DNA of 13,042 nt from Desulfobacula sp. (GTDB lineage: Bacteria; Desulfobacterota; Desulfobacteria; Desulfobacterales; Desulfobacteraceae). Shown one piece after another: positions 6,525-13,042 of the stretch. Each line of letters opens with the position of its first letter. The stretch's first letter is position 1. The notes beneath the pieces are model-generated. The model searched no databases and was not told the origin of the DNA. It saw only the letters and a program-made list of their open reading frames with translations. Made by a program: the position numbers and the translations under genes. Location: positions 1 to 13,042 of the forward strand of contig JAQICW010000324.1 of NCBI GenBank assembly GCA_027858355.1, read 5' to 3'.

Positions 6525-6626
6525 TCACATGGCCATTGTTTTTCCCACCTGTCTCGGGCCTCCAAAAAAACACCATTTTTTCTTAAGATCAGCGCTCAGA
6601 AATTTTGTCAAACACCTTATTTTCAT
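6525..6626 (-). pseudogene. Remnant of a P-loop ATPase N-terminus (COG1373/DUF4143-like)
   Basis: A 33-codon frame (ATG at 6626-6624, TGA at 6527-6525) encodes a basic segment, LSADLKKKWCFFGGPRQVGKT, shown here from residue 10, that ends in a Walker A motif (GGPRQVGKT, residues 22-30). The spacing and wording (DLKKK-x-x-F-x-GGPRQVGKT) are those of the N-terminus of COG1373-type AAA ATPases with a DUF4143 C-terminus, which are about 400 residues long. Nothing resembling the rest of the protein follows in any frame before the sirohaem gene end. There is no clear ribosome site. I take it as the stump of a deleted gene; a chance match is possible but unlikely given nine consecutive motif residues. 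Confidence 0.6.
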
Positions 6627-6694
6627 CAGGAAAGTCATGTTTTTGTTAGAGTTCTGTGAAATGGATATTGACGGAGCAAGCAGCTCAAATATAT

Positions 6695-6721
6695 GGTGTT
6701 TGTAAGAAATTTACCTACACC
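6695..6721. promoter_or_regulatory. Imperfect dyad upstream of the TRAP operon, possible operator
   Basis: GGTGT-ttg-TAA-gaaat-TTA-cct-ACACC forms a 27-bp interrupted dyad with 5-bp and 3-bp arms, centred at 6708, about 124 bp before the TAXI gene ATG. The size fits a dimeric regulator such as the MarR protein or the NarL-type response regulator encoded beyond the operon. No second copy was noticed elsewhere in the window, so the assignment is weak. Confidence 0.3.
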
Positions 6722-6748
6722 AGAATCAGAAATCCTCTAATTGATTCA

Positions 6749-6777
6749 TTGACCTCATATTTAGTAGTCTGTCAAAT
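6749..6777 (+). promoter_or_regulatory. Possible promoter of the TRAP transporter operon
   Basis: TTGACC (6749-6754) is followed after 17 bp by TCAAAT (6772-6777): a good -35 and a poor -10. The predicted -10 overlaps a tandem TGTCAAA repeat (6770-6783), which might be a regulator site. No better pair is seen between the dyad at 6695-6721 and the ribosome site. Confidence 0.25.
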
Positions 6778-6831
6778 GTCAAATGGTAATAATGGATTTT
6801 TATGTTTTAACAACAAACACAGGAGGATCGT

Positions 6832-7797
6832 ATGAAAAGTAAACATTTATTAATCATTGGTTTTATCGCAGTACTCAGCATGGCATTTTGCCAGACAGCC
6901 TTTGCAAAAGAAAGATTCGTATTTGGTGGTGGTCCTGCAGGTGGAACATTTCAGGTGGTTGCTAACGCAGTCCAGGTGTATAAACCTGTAAAAGCGTCTG
7001 CCACGTTTAAAGTGCAGGCACAGTCTTCTGCAGGTTCCGTGGAAAACATGAGAAAAACCGATGCCGGCAAACAACAGTTTAGTGTTGTTTATTCCGGTCA
7101 TGTTTATCTGGGTCGAAACGGCATGATGAAAAATGATACCAAAAAGTATGAAAATGTCATGGCTGTTGCATGGCTATATGGTGCACCAGGCCAATTGATC
7201 ACCCGTGCGGGTTCTGGAATTAAAAGCGTAAAAGATCTTATCGGCAAAAAAGTGGGTGTTGGTAATGCCGGTTCTGGTGCATTTGCAAACTGTGAGCTTT
7301 TTTTCACGCACATGGGTGTCTGGGATAAAATTGAAAGAAATGCAATGGGCTACAATGATGCAGCCCAGGCTTTTGGTAACCATCAGCTGGATGCTTTCTG
7401 GCTGTTTACAGCTTTTCCGAGCGGTGCTGTCATCATGGCGGCACAGACAAATGACATTGCCCTTGTAAACCTTGATGCAGATGCTCAAGCAAGCGGATTT
7501 TATAAGAAATATCCGTACTTTGGAAAATTGTCTGTTCCTGCAGGGACCTATAAGGGTGTAGATTATGAATCTCCTTCCTTTCAGGATTCAGCCCTCTGGG
7601 TAGCCAATTCAAAAGTTTCTGCAGATGCTGTTTATGAAATACTTTCCCTTATTTATACGGATGAGGGACTGGCCCATATGCATGCTGCGAAAAAAACATT
7701 TAAGAAGATGGCCCTTGCAACAGGCGCTGACGGCGTTGTAACTCCTTTCCATCCAGTTGCTCAAAAAATGTGGAAAGAAAAAGGTATTTTAAAATAG
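6832..7797 (+). CDS. TAXI-family TRAP transporter solute-binding protein
   Basis: 321 residues, the usual length. It has a signal peptide with a basic start (MKSK), a hydrophobic core and a signal peptidase I site after Ala25 (TAFA-KE), so it is a soluble periplasmic protein. The mature N-terminus has the TAXI ligand-site motif FGGGPAGGTFQVVANA (31-46), followed by SSAGSVENMRK (65-75) and, later, DLIGKKVGVGNAGSGAF and DAFWLFTAFPSGAV, all typical of TAXI proteins (COG2358). TAXI proteins deliver the solute to a fused TRAP permease driven by an ion gradient. Known or suspected substrates of the group include glutamate and dicarboxylates, but specificity cannot be read here. AGGAGG at 6821-6826 fixes the start. 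The permease follows after 146 bp. Confidence 0.95.
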   Translation: MKSKHLLIIGFIAVLSMAFCQTAFAKERFVFGGGPAGGTFQVVANAVQVYKPVKASATFKVQAQSSAGSVENMRKTDAGKQQFSVVYSGHVYLGRNGMMKNDTKKYENVMAVAWLYGAPGQLITRAGSGIKSVKDLIGKKVGVGNAGSGAFANCELFFTHMGVWDKIERNAMGYNDAAQAFGNHQLDAFWLFTAFPSGAVIMAAQTNDIALVNLDADAQASGFYKKYPYFGKLSVPAGTYKGVDYESPSFQDSALWVANSKVSADAVYEILSLIYTDEGLAHMHAAKKTFKKMALATGADGVVTPFHPVAQKMWKEKGILK

Positions 7798-7883
7798 ACA
7801 TAAGTTAGTTTAATGGGTATATCTTAATTAAAGATGCGAGGTTTTAAATAAAGAAAATTCGTATCCTTTAACCGGTAACTGAA

Positions 7884-7918
7884 TCACTGGGAACAGATTT
7901 GAAATCTGTTCCCAGTGA
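7884..7918 (+). repeat. Strong palindrome between the binding-protein and permease genes
   Basis: TCACTGGGAACAGATTT (7884-7900) and AAATCTGTTCCCAGTGA (7902-7918) are exact reverse complements around a single central G. As RNA this folds to a long hairpin with a small loop. No T-run follows. It ends about 25 nt before the permease start. Such stem-loops commonly protect the binding-protein message from 3' decay and so keep binding protein in excess over permease. It could instead be a DNA operator. Confidence 0.65.
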
Positions 7919-7943
7919 CTTCAAACAACAGGAAGGCCAAGCC

Positions 7944-9674
7944 GTGTACGAAAAGTTAAATAGATTTGAGCAAATCGTATTTGATGCATGCTCAGTGATC
8001 CTGGTCGTTTTTTACTCCTATGCAGCGTTGATCCATCCCATGGCAACCCAGTATCACAGGGGCGTTTACATCATTATAACCTATCTTCTTGTCTTCTTGT
8101 TATACAAATCAAAAACAAAAATTATGAGGGTTGTGGATTATATCCTCATTCTTCTTTCCCTTGTCTCCATCGGATACTGGATGTTGATGTTTGAAACCAT
8201 TAATTACCGTACCGGTGCAGAAACACAAACCGATATGGTATTTGCCGTCATTGGCGTATTAATTGGTATTGAACTGGCCAGACGGGTGGTGGGTAAAGTG
8301 TTTGTTTTTCTGGGCATCATCATGCTGACCTATGGTGTTTACGGCTATCTGGCACCGGATCTGGTTTCCCATGCAGGCGCTCCTTTTACTGAATTGTGTA
8401 TCAGTATATTTTATAAAAGTGATGGTGTGTTTGGAATTATGGCCAATGTTCTGGCCACCTATGTGATTTTATTTGTCCTTTTTGGTGCTTTTTTAGAAAA
8501 ATGCGGCGCCCAGAAATTTTTTATTGACTGGCCCCTTGCTGCGGTTGGTCATACAATCGGCGGGCCTGCCAAGGTTTCGGTTATTGCCTCAGGGCTTTTT
8601 GGTTCCATTTCAGGATCAGCCATTGCCAACACGGTTTCCACAGGCATGTTTACCATTCCCATGATGAAAAAAGCAGGATTTAAACCCCATATCGCAGGAG
8701 GTATAGAACCTGCGGCTTCCATTGGCGGAATGTTCTTGCCCCCGATTATGGGTGCCGGCGGATTTATCATGGCAGAGCTCACAGGCGTATCCTATTCTAA
8801 AATCATGCTGGTGGCCATCTTTCCCGCCTTGATGTATTTTTTCAGTGTTTTCTGTATGGTCCATTATTATGCCAAGATGCATAATATTGTGGGCGAAAAA
8901 TCAGAAGTTTCAGCCATGGAAATTTTTAAAAAAGAATGGTTCTATATGATTCCCTTGGTTGTCATTACCATTTTTATGCTCTATGGGTTTTCGCCCGGGT
9001 ACTCAGCCATGATAGGGCTTGTGTCCTGTATTGCTATCAGTTATGCCAGAAAAGAGACAAGAATAGGTCCTAAAAGATTTGTTATAGCTTCAAGAGAAGG
9101 GACTATCAACAGTCTCAAGATTGGTGCAACCGTGGGTATTATCGGTATTATCATCGGCGTTTTGACATTTTCCGGTCTGGTGCTGACCTTTGCCGATATC
9201 ATGATAGAGCTGGCCGGCGGTTCTTTATTGCTGACCATTTTCCTGATAGCCTTGGCATCACTGGTGCTGGGGATGGGAGTGCCGGTGACGGCAGCTTATC
9301 TTATTACTGCAGTCGTTGCTGTTCCAGCTCTCACCCATCTGGGTATAAATGAACTTGCAGCCCATATGATTGTTTACTGGCTGTCACAGGATTCCAATAT
9401 AACACCCCCGGTTTGCATTGCCGCTTTTGCCGGTGCAACCATTGCAAAAGCCAATATGTGGAAAACAGCTTTTACATCATTCAAGTTTGCAAAATTTTTA
9501 TACCTGGGTCCCATTCTTTTTGGTTATGTACCTGGATTTTCTCTTGATGGCAGCTCAACCGACATTATTAAAGCCTTTGTTTTAATTTTGTTCGGCACCT
9601 GGCTTTATTCATGGTTACTCAGCGGTATCTGGATTAGCCCCATAAAAGGGTTTTTTAAGAAAACTTCAGCATAA
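7944..9674 (+). CDS. TRAP transporter fused permease (DctQM-type, 4TM/12TM)
   Basis: 576 residues from GTG at 7944, which has AGGAAGG 7 nt upstream. An in-frame TTG at 7899 lies inside the palindrome without a ribosome site and is less likely. The inner-membrane protein has about four N-terminal helices replacing the small DctQ subunit (within 1-135), then a DctM-type domain with the hallmark GSISGSAIAN (220-229), AGFKPHIAGGIEPAASIGG (244-262) and PPIMGAGGFIMAE (266-278). A second repeat carries LGMGVPVTAAYLITA (442-456) and QDSNITPPVCIAAFAGATIA (482-501), matching TAXI-linked TRAP permeases. It would import the solute bound by the upstream protein by ion symport. There are no internal stops or missing blocks. 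A strong terminator follows. Confidence 0.95.
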   Translation: MYEKLNRFEQIVFDACSVILVVFYSYAALIHPMATQYHRGVYIIITYLLVFLLYKSKTKIMRVVDYILILLSLVSIGYWMLMFETINYRTGAETQTDMVFAVIGVLIGIELARRVVGKVFVFLGIIMLTYGVYGYLAPDLVSHAGAPFTELCISIFYKSDGVFGIMANVLATYVILFVLFGAFLEKCGAQKFFIDWPLAAVGHTIGGPAKVSVIASGLFGSISGSAIANTVSTGMFTIPMMKKAGFKPHIAGGIEPAASIGGMFLPPIMGAGGFIMAELTGVSYSKIMLVAIFPALMYFFSVFCMVHYYAKMHNIVGEKSEVSAMEIFKKEWFYMIPLVVITIFMLYGFSPGYSAMIGLVSCIAISYARKETRIGPKRFVIASREGTINSLKIGATVGIIGIIIGVLTFSGLVLTFADIMIELAGGSLLLTIFLIALASLVLGMGVPVTAAYLITAVVAVPALTHLGINELAAHMIVYWLSQDSNITPPVCIAAFAGATIAKANMWKTAFTSFKFAKFLYLGPILFGYVPGFSLDGSSTDIIKAFVLILFGTWLYSWLLSGIWISPIKGFFKKTSA

Positions 9675-9695
9675 AAGACTTTTTTTAAAAAATTG

Positions 9696-9737
9696 AATCA
9701 CCCCTGACATTTTGTCTTTGTCAGGGGTGATTTTTTT
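9696..9737 (+). terminator. Rho-independent terminator of the TRAP operon
   Basis: AATCACCCCTGACA (9696-9709) pairs exactly with TGTCAGGGGTGATT (9719-9732) around a 9-nt loop, and the stem runs into seven T (9731-9737). It starts 21 bp after the permease stop and separates the transporter from the MarR gene. Confidence 0.92.
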
Positions 9738-9903
9738 ATTTTCATGAATAATAAATTTTTTATTGAAAAAATTAGTTGCATCATCAACGATTTTGTACAA
9801 TATTAGATAGACGTAACTTAACAAGCCGAAATAAATTTTATTTGTGATGATAAAGACGTATTGATTTGATAATAATTTTAACCTGAAAATAAGACATAAT
9901 TAT

Positions 9904-10356
9904 ATGGAAACATTTGAGAAAGTTATTGACACATCTATTGCATATTTAGTGGGCCGAACATCCAGATCAATTATTAAAAGGTTGACTAAAAAATTTTCAG
10001 ATGCCGGGTTTGACGTGAGCTATGAGCAGTGGAGCATCCTTGTTCATCTGTATCGCAAAGACGGGCAGACCCAGCAGGAGCTTTCCAATATAGCAGTCAA
10101 AGACAAGGCTGCCATTACAAGGCTTTTGAATGTCCTGGAAAAAAAGAACATTGTGTTAAGAATCCCGGACAGAAATGATAAGCGAAGCAAACTTGTCTAT
10201 CTTACCAATAAAGCAAAAGCTTTTAAAGCAGATTTGATTGCTGTTGTGGAAGAATTGTTAGAAGAGGCAGAGCAGGAAATTTCTTCAAAAGAAATGGCCC
10301 AGTGCAAAGCCACTTTAAATAAAATATTTTCAAATTTTGACCGGCTGAATAATTGA
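9904..10356 (+). CDS. MarR-family transcriptional regulator
   Basis: 150 residues, a normal MarR length. An N-terminal dimerisation helix (about 5-35) precedes a winged helix-turn-helix (about 40-100): YEQWSILVHLY, then QTQQELSNIAVKDKAAITRLLNVLEKK with the recognition helix near 67-80, and the wing RIPDRNDKRSKLVYLT (86-101) with the conserved D-x-R-x-K/R pattern. C-terminal helices (103-150) close the dimer. MarR proteins usually repress nearby genes and release DNA on binding a small, often aromatic or organic-acid ligand. It has its own leader after the TRAP terminator (no good Shine-Dalgarno; TTGTACAA palindrome at 9793-9800) and could regulate itself or the transporter. Its stop lies 1 bp from the stop of the converging response-regulator gene. 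Confidence 0.93.
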   Translation: METFEKVIDTSIAYLVGRTSRSIIKRLTKKFSDAGFDVSYEQWSILVHLYRKDGQTQQELSNIAVKDKAAITRLLNVLEKKNIVLRIPDRNDKRSKLVYLTNKAKAFKADLIAVVEELLEEAEQEISSKEMAQCKATLNKIFSNFDRLNN

Positions 10357-10357
10357 C

Positions 10358-10996
10358 TTAAAATTCCACCAGTTTGTTTTGAATGGCATACCGGGACAAT
10401 TCGGCATTGTTTCTTAAACTCAGTTTTTTTAATATTCTGGATCGATAGGTATCAACGGTTTTGATACTGATATTATAGGAGATTGCGATTTCCCTGTTTG
10501 TTGAGCCCATGGCAAGCTTTCGCAAGACTTGAAGTTCTCTCATGGACAGGGATTCTGTAAGGCCCCCACTTTTATTTCCCCGGATCACTCTAAGGGCCAA
10601 GGCCTCACTTGCCTTTTCAGTCAAATACCGTCCTCCGGCATGGATTTTTTTTACAGCTGCCACAAGCTGTTCAGGAGCAGACTGCTTTGTGACATATCCC
10701 ATGGCGCCTGCTTCTATTGCCCTGATAACATATTGCTCTTCATCATGCATGGTCAAAATAAGGACTGGCACATCCGAACAATAACTGGTTAACCGGGCCA
10801 CCACTTCAAGTCCATCCATGCCTGGCATGGAAATATCAATCACTGCAACATCAGGTTTTTTATTTATAGCCTCATCCAAAGCAGTTTCACCATCTGCTGC
10901 TTCAGCAATCACCTCAATCTCATTACTGTCTTCCAGAACTTTTCTTAAGCCTTCCCGGACAATATAGTGGTCATCGGCAAGAAGTACCTTAATCAT
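10358..10996 (-). CDS. NarL/LuxR-family response regulator
   Basis: 212 residues. The receiver domain (1-120) has acidic Asp8-Asp9, the phospho-acceptor Asp54 (AVIDISMPGMDG), Thr82 (LTMHD) and Lys104 (YVTKQS), so it is complete. After a linker, the LuxR-type helix-turn-helix spans 148-206 (LSMRELQVLRKLAMGSTNREIA, quoted in part; KTVDTYRSRILKKL at 179-192). It is a DNA-binding regulator activated by phosphorylation. It begins 3 bp after the sensor-kinase stop, with AGGA about 7 nt before its ATG inside the kinase gene end, so the two form one transcript and almost certainly a cognate pair. Its targets are not identifiable from the window; the TRAP operon is the obvious candidate. No terminator is seen at its end, where it abuts the MarR gene. 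Confidence 0.96.
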   Translation of the reverse strand: MIKVLLADDHYIVREGLRKVLEDSNEIEVIAEAADGETALDEAINKKPDVAVIDISMPGMDGLEVVARLTSYCSDVPVLILTMHDEEQYVIRAIEAGAMGYVTKQSAPEQLVAAVKKIHAGGRYLTEKASEALALRVIRGNKSGGLTESLSMRELQVLRKLAMGSTNREIAISYNISIKTVDTYRSRILKKLSLRNNAELSRYAIQNKLVEF

Positions 10997-10999
10997 GCA

Positions 11000-13042
11000 T
11001 TATCCTTTTACTTTTACTTTACAGCAAATACTTGTTCCCTGGGACAATCGGGAAGAGATATCAAGTTTTCCACCCACAAGATTGGCCCGCTCTCTCATTC
11101 CCTCAAGGCCGAATCCATTAACGCCGTTGTTATTGACAACATCAAATCCGCACCCGTTGTCCTGTATGAATAGAATGATATCCTCATCTTTTGTTTTTAA
11201 TTCAACTATAATGGTGGTGGCATTTGAGTGGCGAAGGGAGTTGGTCACAGCTTCCTGACCGATTCTATATAATGCAGTAGAAAGCGTGTTGTTGATTTTA
11301 GGAATCTCATCGTGCTTGAACACACATGAAACATTAGAACGTTTTTCAAAATCAGATAGCAAAGATTCCAATGCATCGACAAGTCCAAGGTCATCCAGCA
11401 CCCTTGGCCTTAAGCGGTAGGCCATGTCTCTTACATCATTAATGGTATCATCGATTAAAGAACACATTTTCCCGGCCCTGTTTCCGGCATTTTCATCAAA
11501 GCGCTTTAAAAATTTTTCAACCCATACCGCATCGATACGCAGGGCTGTCAACACCTGTCCCAGGTGATCATGGAGTTCCCCTGCAACCAAAGCTTTTTCC
11601 CTTTCCTGGGAAGCAATGATGTTTTTGGACAGGCTTTTTAAATTATCCGGGGCTTTTTCAAGCTGGACAGTCCTCTTTTTGACCTGCTGTTCAAGATTCT
11701 GAGAATATTGCGATAGCTTTTCTGTGGCGATTTGAAGATCTTTTTGAGCACGATTTTTTTCTGTTACATCCACACTCACGGCCAGGGATCGAACAACATT
11801 GCCGTTCTCATCCCTGACACCATAGCATGAGAGCAGGATATCCATTTTTTCGCCATTCTTTTTAACATAGGTATAGGGAATATCTTTGCAGAATCCAGTG
11901 CTTAAAAATATAGGGAAAATAACATTGATTGCATATTTTTCTGATTCAGGTGTAAAAAAGCTGATGAGCTGTTTACCAATGACATCTTCCCTTTTTTGTC
12001 CCATCACTTCTACCCAGTGATCAGAAACCCTGATAATCCGTCCTTTAATATCAATTGAATGAAGCATGACCGGAGTTTTGTGGTAGATATGTCTGTACCT
12101 TTCTTCACTGAGCTTAAGTTTTTTTTCTGCTTTTTTACGTTTTGTAATTTCCTGGATCCCCAGCAAATAAAGAATCAACACCAGAATACCGGTCAGGATT
12201 AATACGGATATGATAGCAGGGCCGATAACCCTGATAAAGGGCTTGGATACCTGCTTTGTAATTTCTTTGTAGTTTCTTAAGCTAATGATTTTCCAGTCAG
12301 GATAATTTGTCACAGCCAGGCTTGAAAAAAGGTATTGGGCATTGTTTTTATCTGTTACATAACGGGTTTGATTCTTTGAAAATCCGGTCCAGGCCCAGGG
12401 ACCATTACCTAATTGTCTGGAAATTTCTATGGTGTGGATTTTTTTTTCATCTGGTTTCCATAGGAAATTAAATTTCAAGCTGTCTTTGTTGGAGATAAAA
12501 ATAACACCATCAGGATCAACGAAAAGGAGCGTATCATCAGATTTTGGAAACAGCTTTGTTTCAACAAATTCCACAGAAGCCTTAATAATAGCAACTCCAA
12601 GGATATGGCTATGGGTTTTATCATAAACAGGGTGAGAGTAGTAAACGCCTCTTTTTCTGGAAGTGGTGCCAAGGGCAAGATAGGTTGCAGGCATGCCTTT
12701 GATGGCTTTTTTATAGTATGGCCTGAAAGCAAAATCTTTTCCCACAAAACTGTCTTTGGCGTTTCTATTGCTCGAGCATAAGGTAATACCATTTTTATCC
12801 ATGAGATAGCTGACTTCAAGATCAAGGGATTTTGTAAAATTATCAAGAATCTGATTGGCTTTGTAAATCGATTCCAGGTTGGTATTGTTAAGCGCTGTGG
12901 CTAATTCTTTAATACCTGAAAGAGTCTTAACCGGCTTGATATGTTCTGAAAGATAGGTGGATAGCTGGTCTGTTAAAAGGTTCAGTCTGGAATATGCGTC
13001 AGCTTCTGTTTTTTGAAAAGCAGCTTTTCGAAAAGAGTAATA
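11000..13042 (-). CDS. Membrane sensor histidine kinase, Cache-PAS-HisKA_3 (5' end beyond window)
   Basis: The frame is open to the right edge, so the start lies outside; an internal ATG at 12802 would cut the sensor domain in two. 680 residues are visible, numbered here from the first. Residues 1 to about 265 are a periplasmic double-Cache-like domain (DctB-like; FRPYYKKAIKG, GVYYSHPVYD). A membrane helix (about 270-294) and then a PAS domain (about 310-430) follow, then a coiled coil. The HisKA_3 dimerisation domain has GELHDHLGQVLTAL with phospho-acceptor His491. The HATPase domain has QEAVTNSLRHSNA (Asn601), DNGCGFD (628-634) and GFGLEGMRERA (643-653). It is a NarX/DegS-type kinase paired with the response regulator 3 bp downstream. 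The sensor type suggests an extracytoplasmic small-molecule signal such as a carboxylate, which fits the nearby TRAP system. The ligand is unknown. Confidence 0.93.
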   Translation of the reverse strand, partial: YYSFRKAAFQKTEADAYSRLNLLTDQLSTYLSEHIKPVKTLSGIKELATALNNTNLESIYKANQILDNFTKSLDLEVSYLMDKNGITLCSSNRNAKDSFVGKDFAFRPYYKKAIKGMPATYLALGTTSRKRGVYYSHPVYDKTHSHILGVAIIKASVEFVETKLFPKSDDTLLFVDPDGVIFISNKDSLKFNFLWKPDEKKIHTIEISRQLGNGPWAWTGFSKNQTRYVTDKNNAQYLFSSLAVTNYPDWKIISLRNYKEITKQVSKPFIRVIGPAIISVLILTGILVLILYLLGIQEITKRKKAEKKLKLSEERYRHIYHKTPVMLHSIDIKGRIIRVSDHWVEVMGQKREDVIGKQLISFFTPESEKYAINVIFPIFLSTGFCKDIPYTYVKKNGEKMDILLSCYGVRDENGNVVRSLAVSVDVTEKNRAQKDLQIATEKLSQYSQNLEQQVKKRTVQLEKAPDNLKSLSKNIIASQEREKALVAGELHDHLGQVLTALRIDAVWVEKFLKRFDENAGNRAGKMCSLIDDTINDVRDMAYRLRPRVLDDLGLVDALESLLSDFEKRSNVSCVFKHDEIPKINNTLSTALYRIGQEAVTNSLRHSNATTIIVELKTKDEDIILFIQDNGCGFDVVNNNGVNGFGLEGMRERANLVGGKLDISSRLSQGTSICCKVKVKG

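Larger units (their letters stand above)
6498..6831. other. 334-bp gap: ATPase remnant plus probable TRAP-operon control region
   Basis: There is no intact gene here. The left part (6525-6626) holds a decayed minus-strand ATPase N-terminus, listed separately. The right part (about 6690-6831) is AT-rich and holds an imperfect dyad (6695-6721), a doubled TGTCAAA (6770-6783) and the ribosome site of the TAXI gene (AGGAGG, 6821-6826). I see no intrinsic terminator for the hcp run in it. Confidence 0.6.

Noticed and set aside
6494..6586. A 30-codon plus-strand frame starting at an ATGA overlap with the displaced sirohaem stop
   Set aside because: No ribosome site, no recognisable residues, and it runs antisense to the ATPase remnant. 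It looks like chance.
6832..6909. Lipoprotein signal in the TAXI protein (Cys20)
   Set aside because: The residues before Cys20 (SMAF) do not fit a lipobox, while TAFA-KE is a good signal peptidase I site.
7899..7943. TTG at 7899 as the permease start
   Set aside because: It lies within the 7884-7918 palindrome without a ribosome site. GTG at 7944 has AGGAAGG 7 nt upstream and gives a normal N-terminus.
12475..12846. Open frame of 123 codons overlapping the sensor kinase on the same strand
   Set aside because: It is a frame-shifted shadow of the kinase, whose own frame is open through the whole stretch to the right edge with a coherent sensor domain.
1..13042. tRNA, rRNA, CRISPR arrays, insertion sequences or integrase genes
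   Set aside because: None was seen on either strand. The short repeats present are isolated dyads, not arrays or element ends.

Overview
The window looks like chromosomal DNA from an anaerobic deltaproteobacterium, most likely a sulfate reducer of the Desulfobacterales. This rests on the low GC, the cysteine-rich redox proteins, a hybrid cluster protein of the desulfovibrio/desulfobacter type, a tungsten-type aldehyde:ferredoxin oxidoreductase and a TAXI-type TRAP transporter. The assignment is inference from gene content and codon use; no marker gene is present.

Layout. Positions 1-2299 are a leftward gene run. Read in transcription order it is a Crp/Fnr-family regulator (HcpR-like), an RtcB-family RNA ligase homologue, and the start of an aldehyde:ferredoxin oxidoreductase that runs off the left edge. 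A 129-bp divergent region (2300-2428) holds a perfect FNR-type box (TTGAT-N4-ATCAA) next to a TATAAT -10. Positions 2429-6497 are a rightward run: hcp, a cysteine-rich HD-domain protein, a ferredoxin-like Fe-S protein, and a small sirohaem sulfite/nitrite-reductase-like protein whose C-terminus is cut off by a one-base frameshift. Positions 6498-6831 are a gap holding a decayed ATPase fragment on the minus strand and the probable control region of the next operon. Positions 6832-9674 encode a TAXI solute-binding protein and a fused TRAP permease, closed by a clear intrinsic terminator (9696-9737). A MarR-type regulator (9904-10356) meets a leftward two-component system tail to tail: a NarL/LuxR response regulator, and a Cache-PAS-HisKA_3 sensor kinase that runs off the right edge.

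How the genes fit together. The hcp run looks like a nitrosative-stress or nitrogen-oxide reduction cassette. Hcp is the catalytic hybrid-cluster enzyme and the ferredoxin-like protein is a plausible electron donor. The sirohaem protein could handle nitrite or sulfite. The divergent Crp/Fnr protein carries the E..SR recognition-helix residues that read TTGAT half-sites, so it is the natural candidate to act at the box in its own divergent promoter region. The right half is a transport and sensing module: a high-affinity uptake system for an unknown, probably organic-acid, substrate, with two nearby regulators that could control it.

Most notable points: the frameshift in the sirohaem gene with the lost C-terminus intact in the next frame; the match between regulator and operator; an HD domain whose signature His is Tyr; a vestigial P-loop ATPase N-terminus in the gap; and strong stem-loops without U-tracts between co-directional genes.
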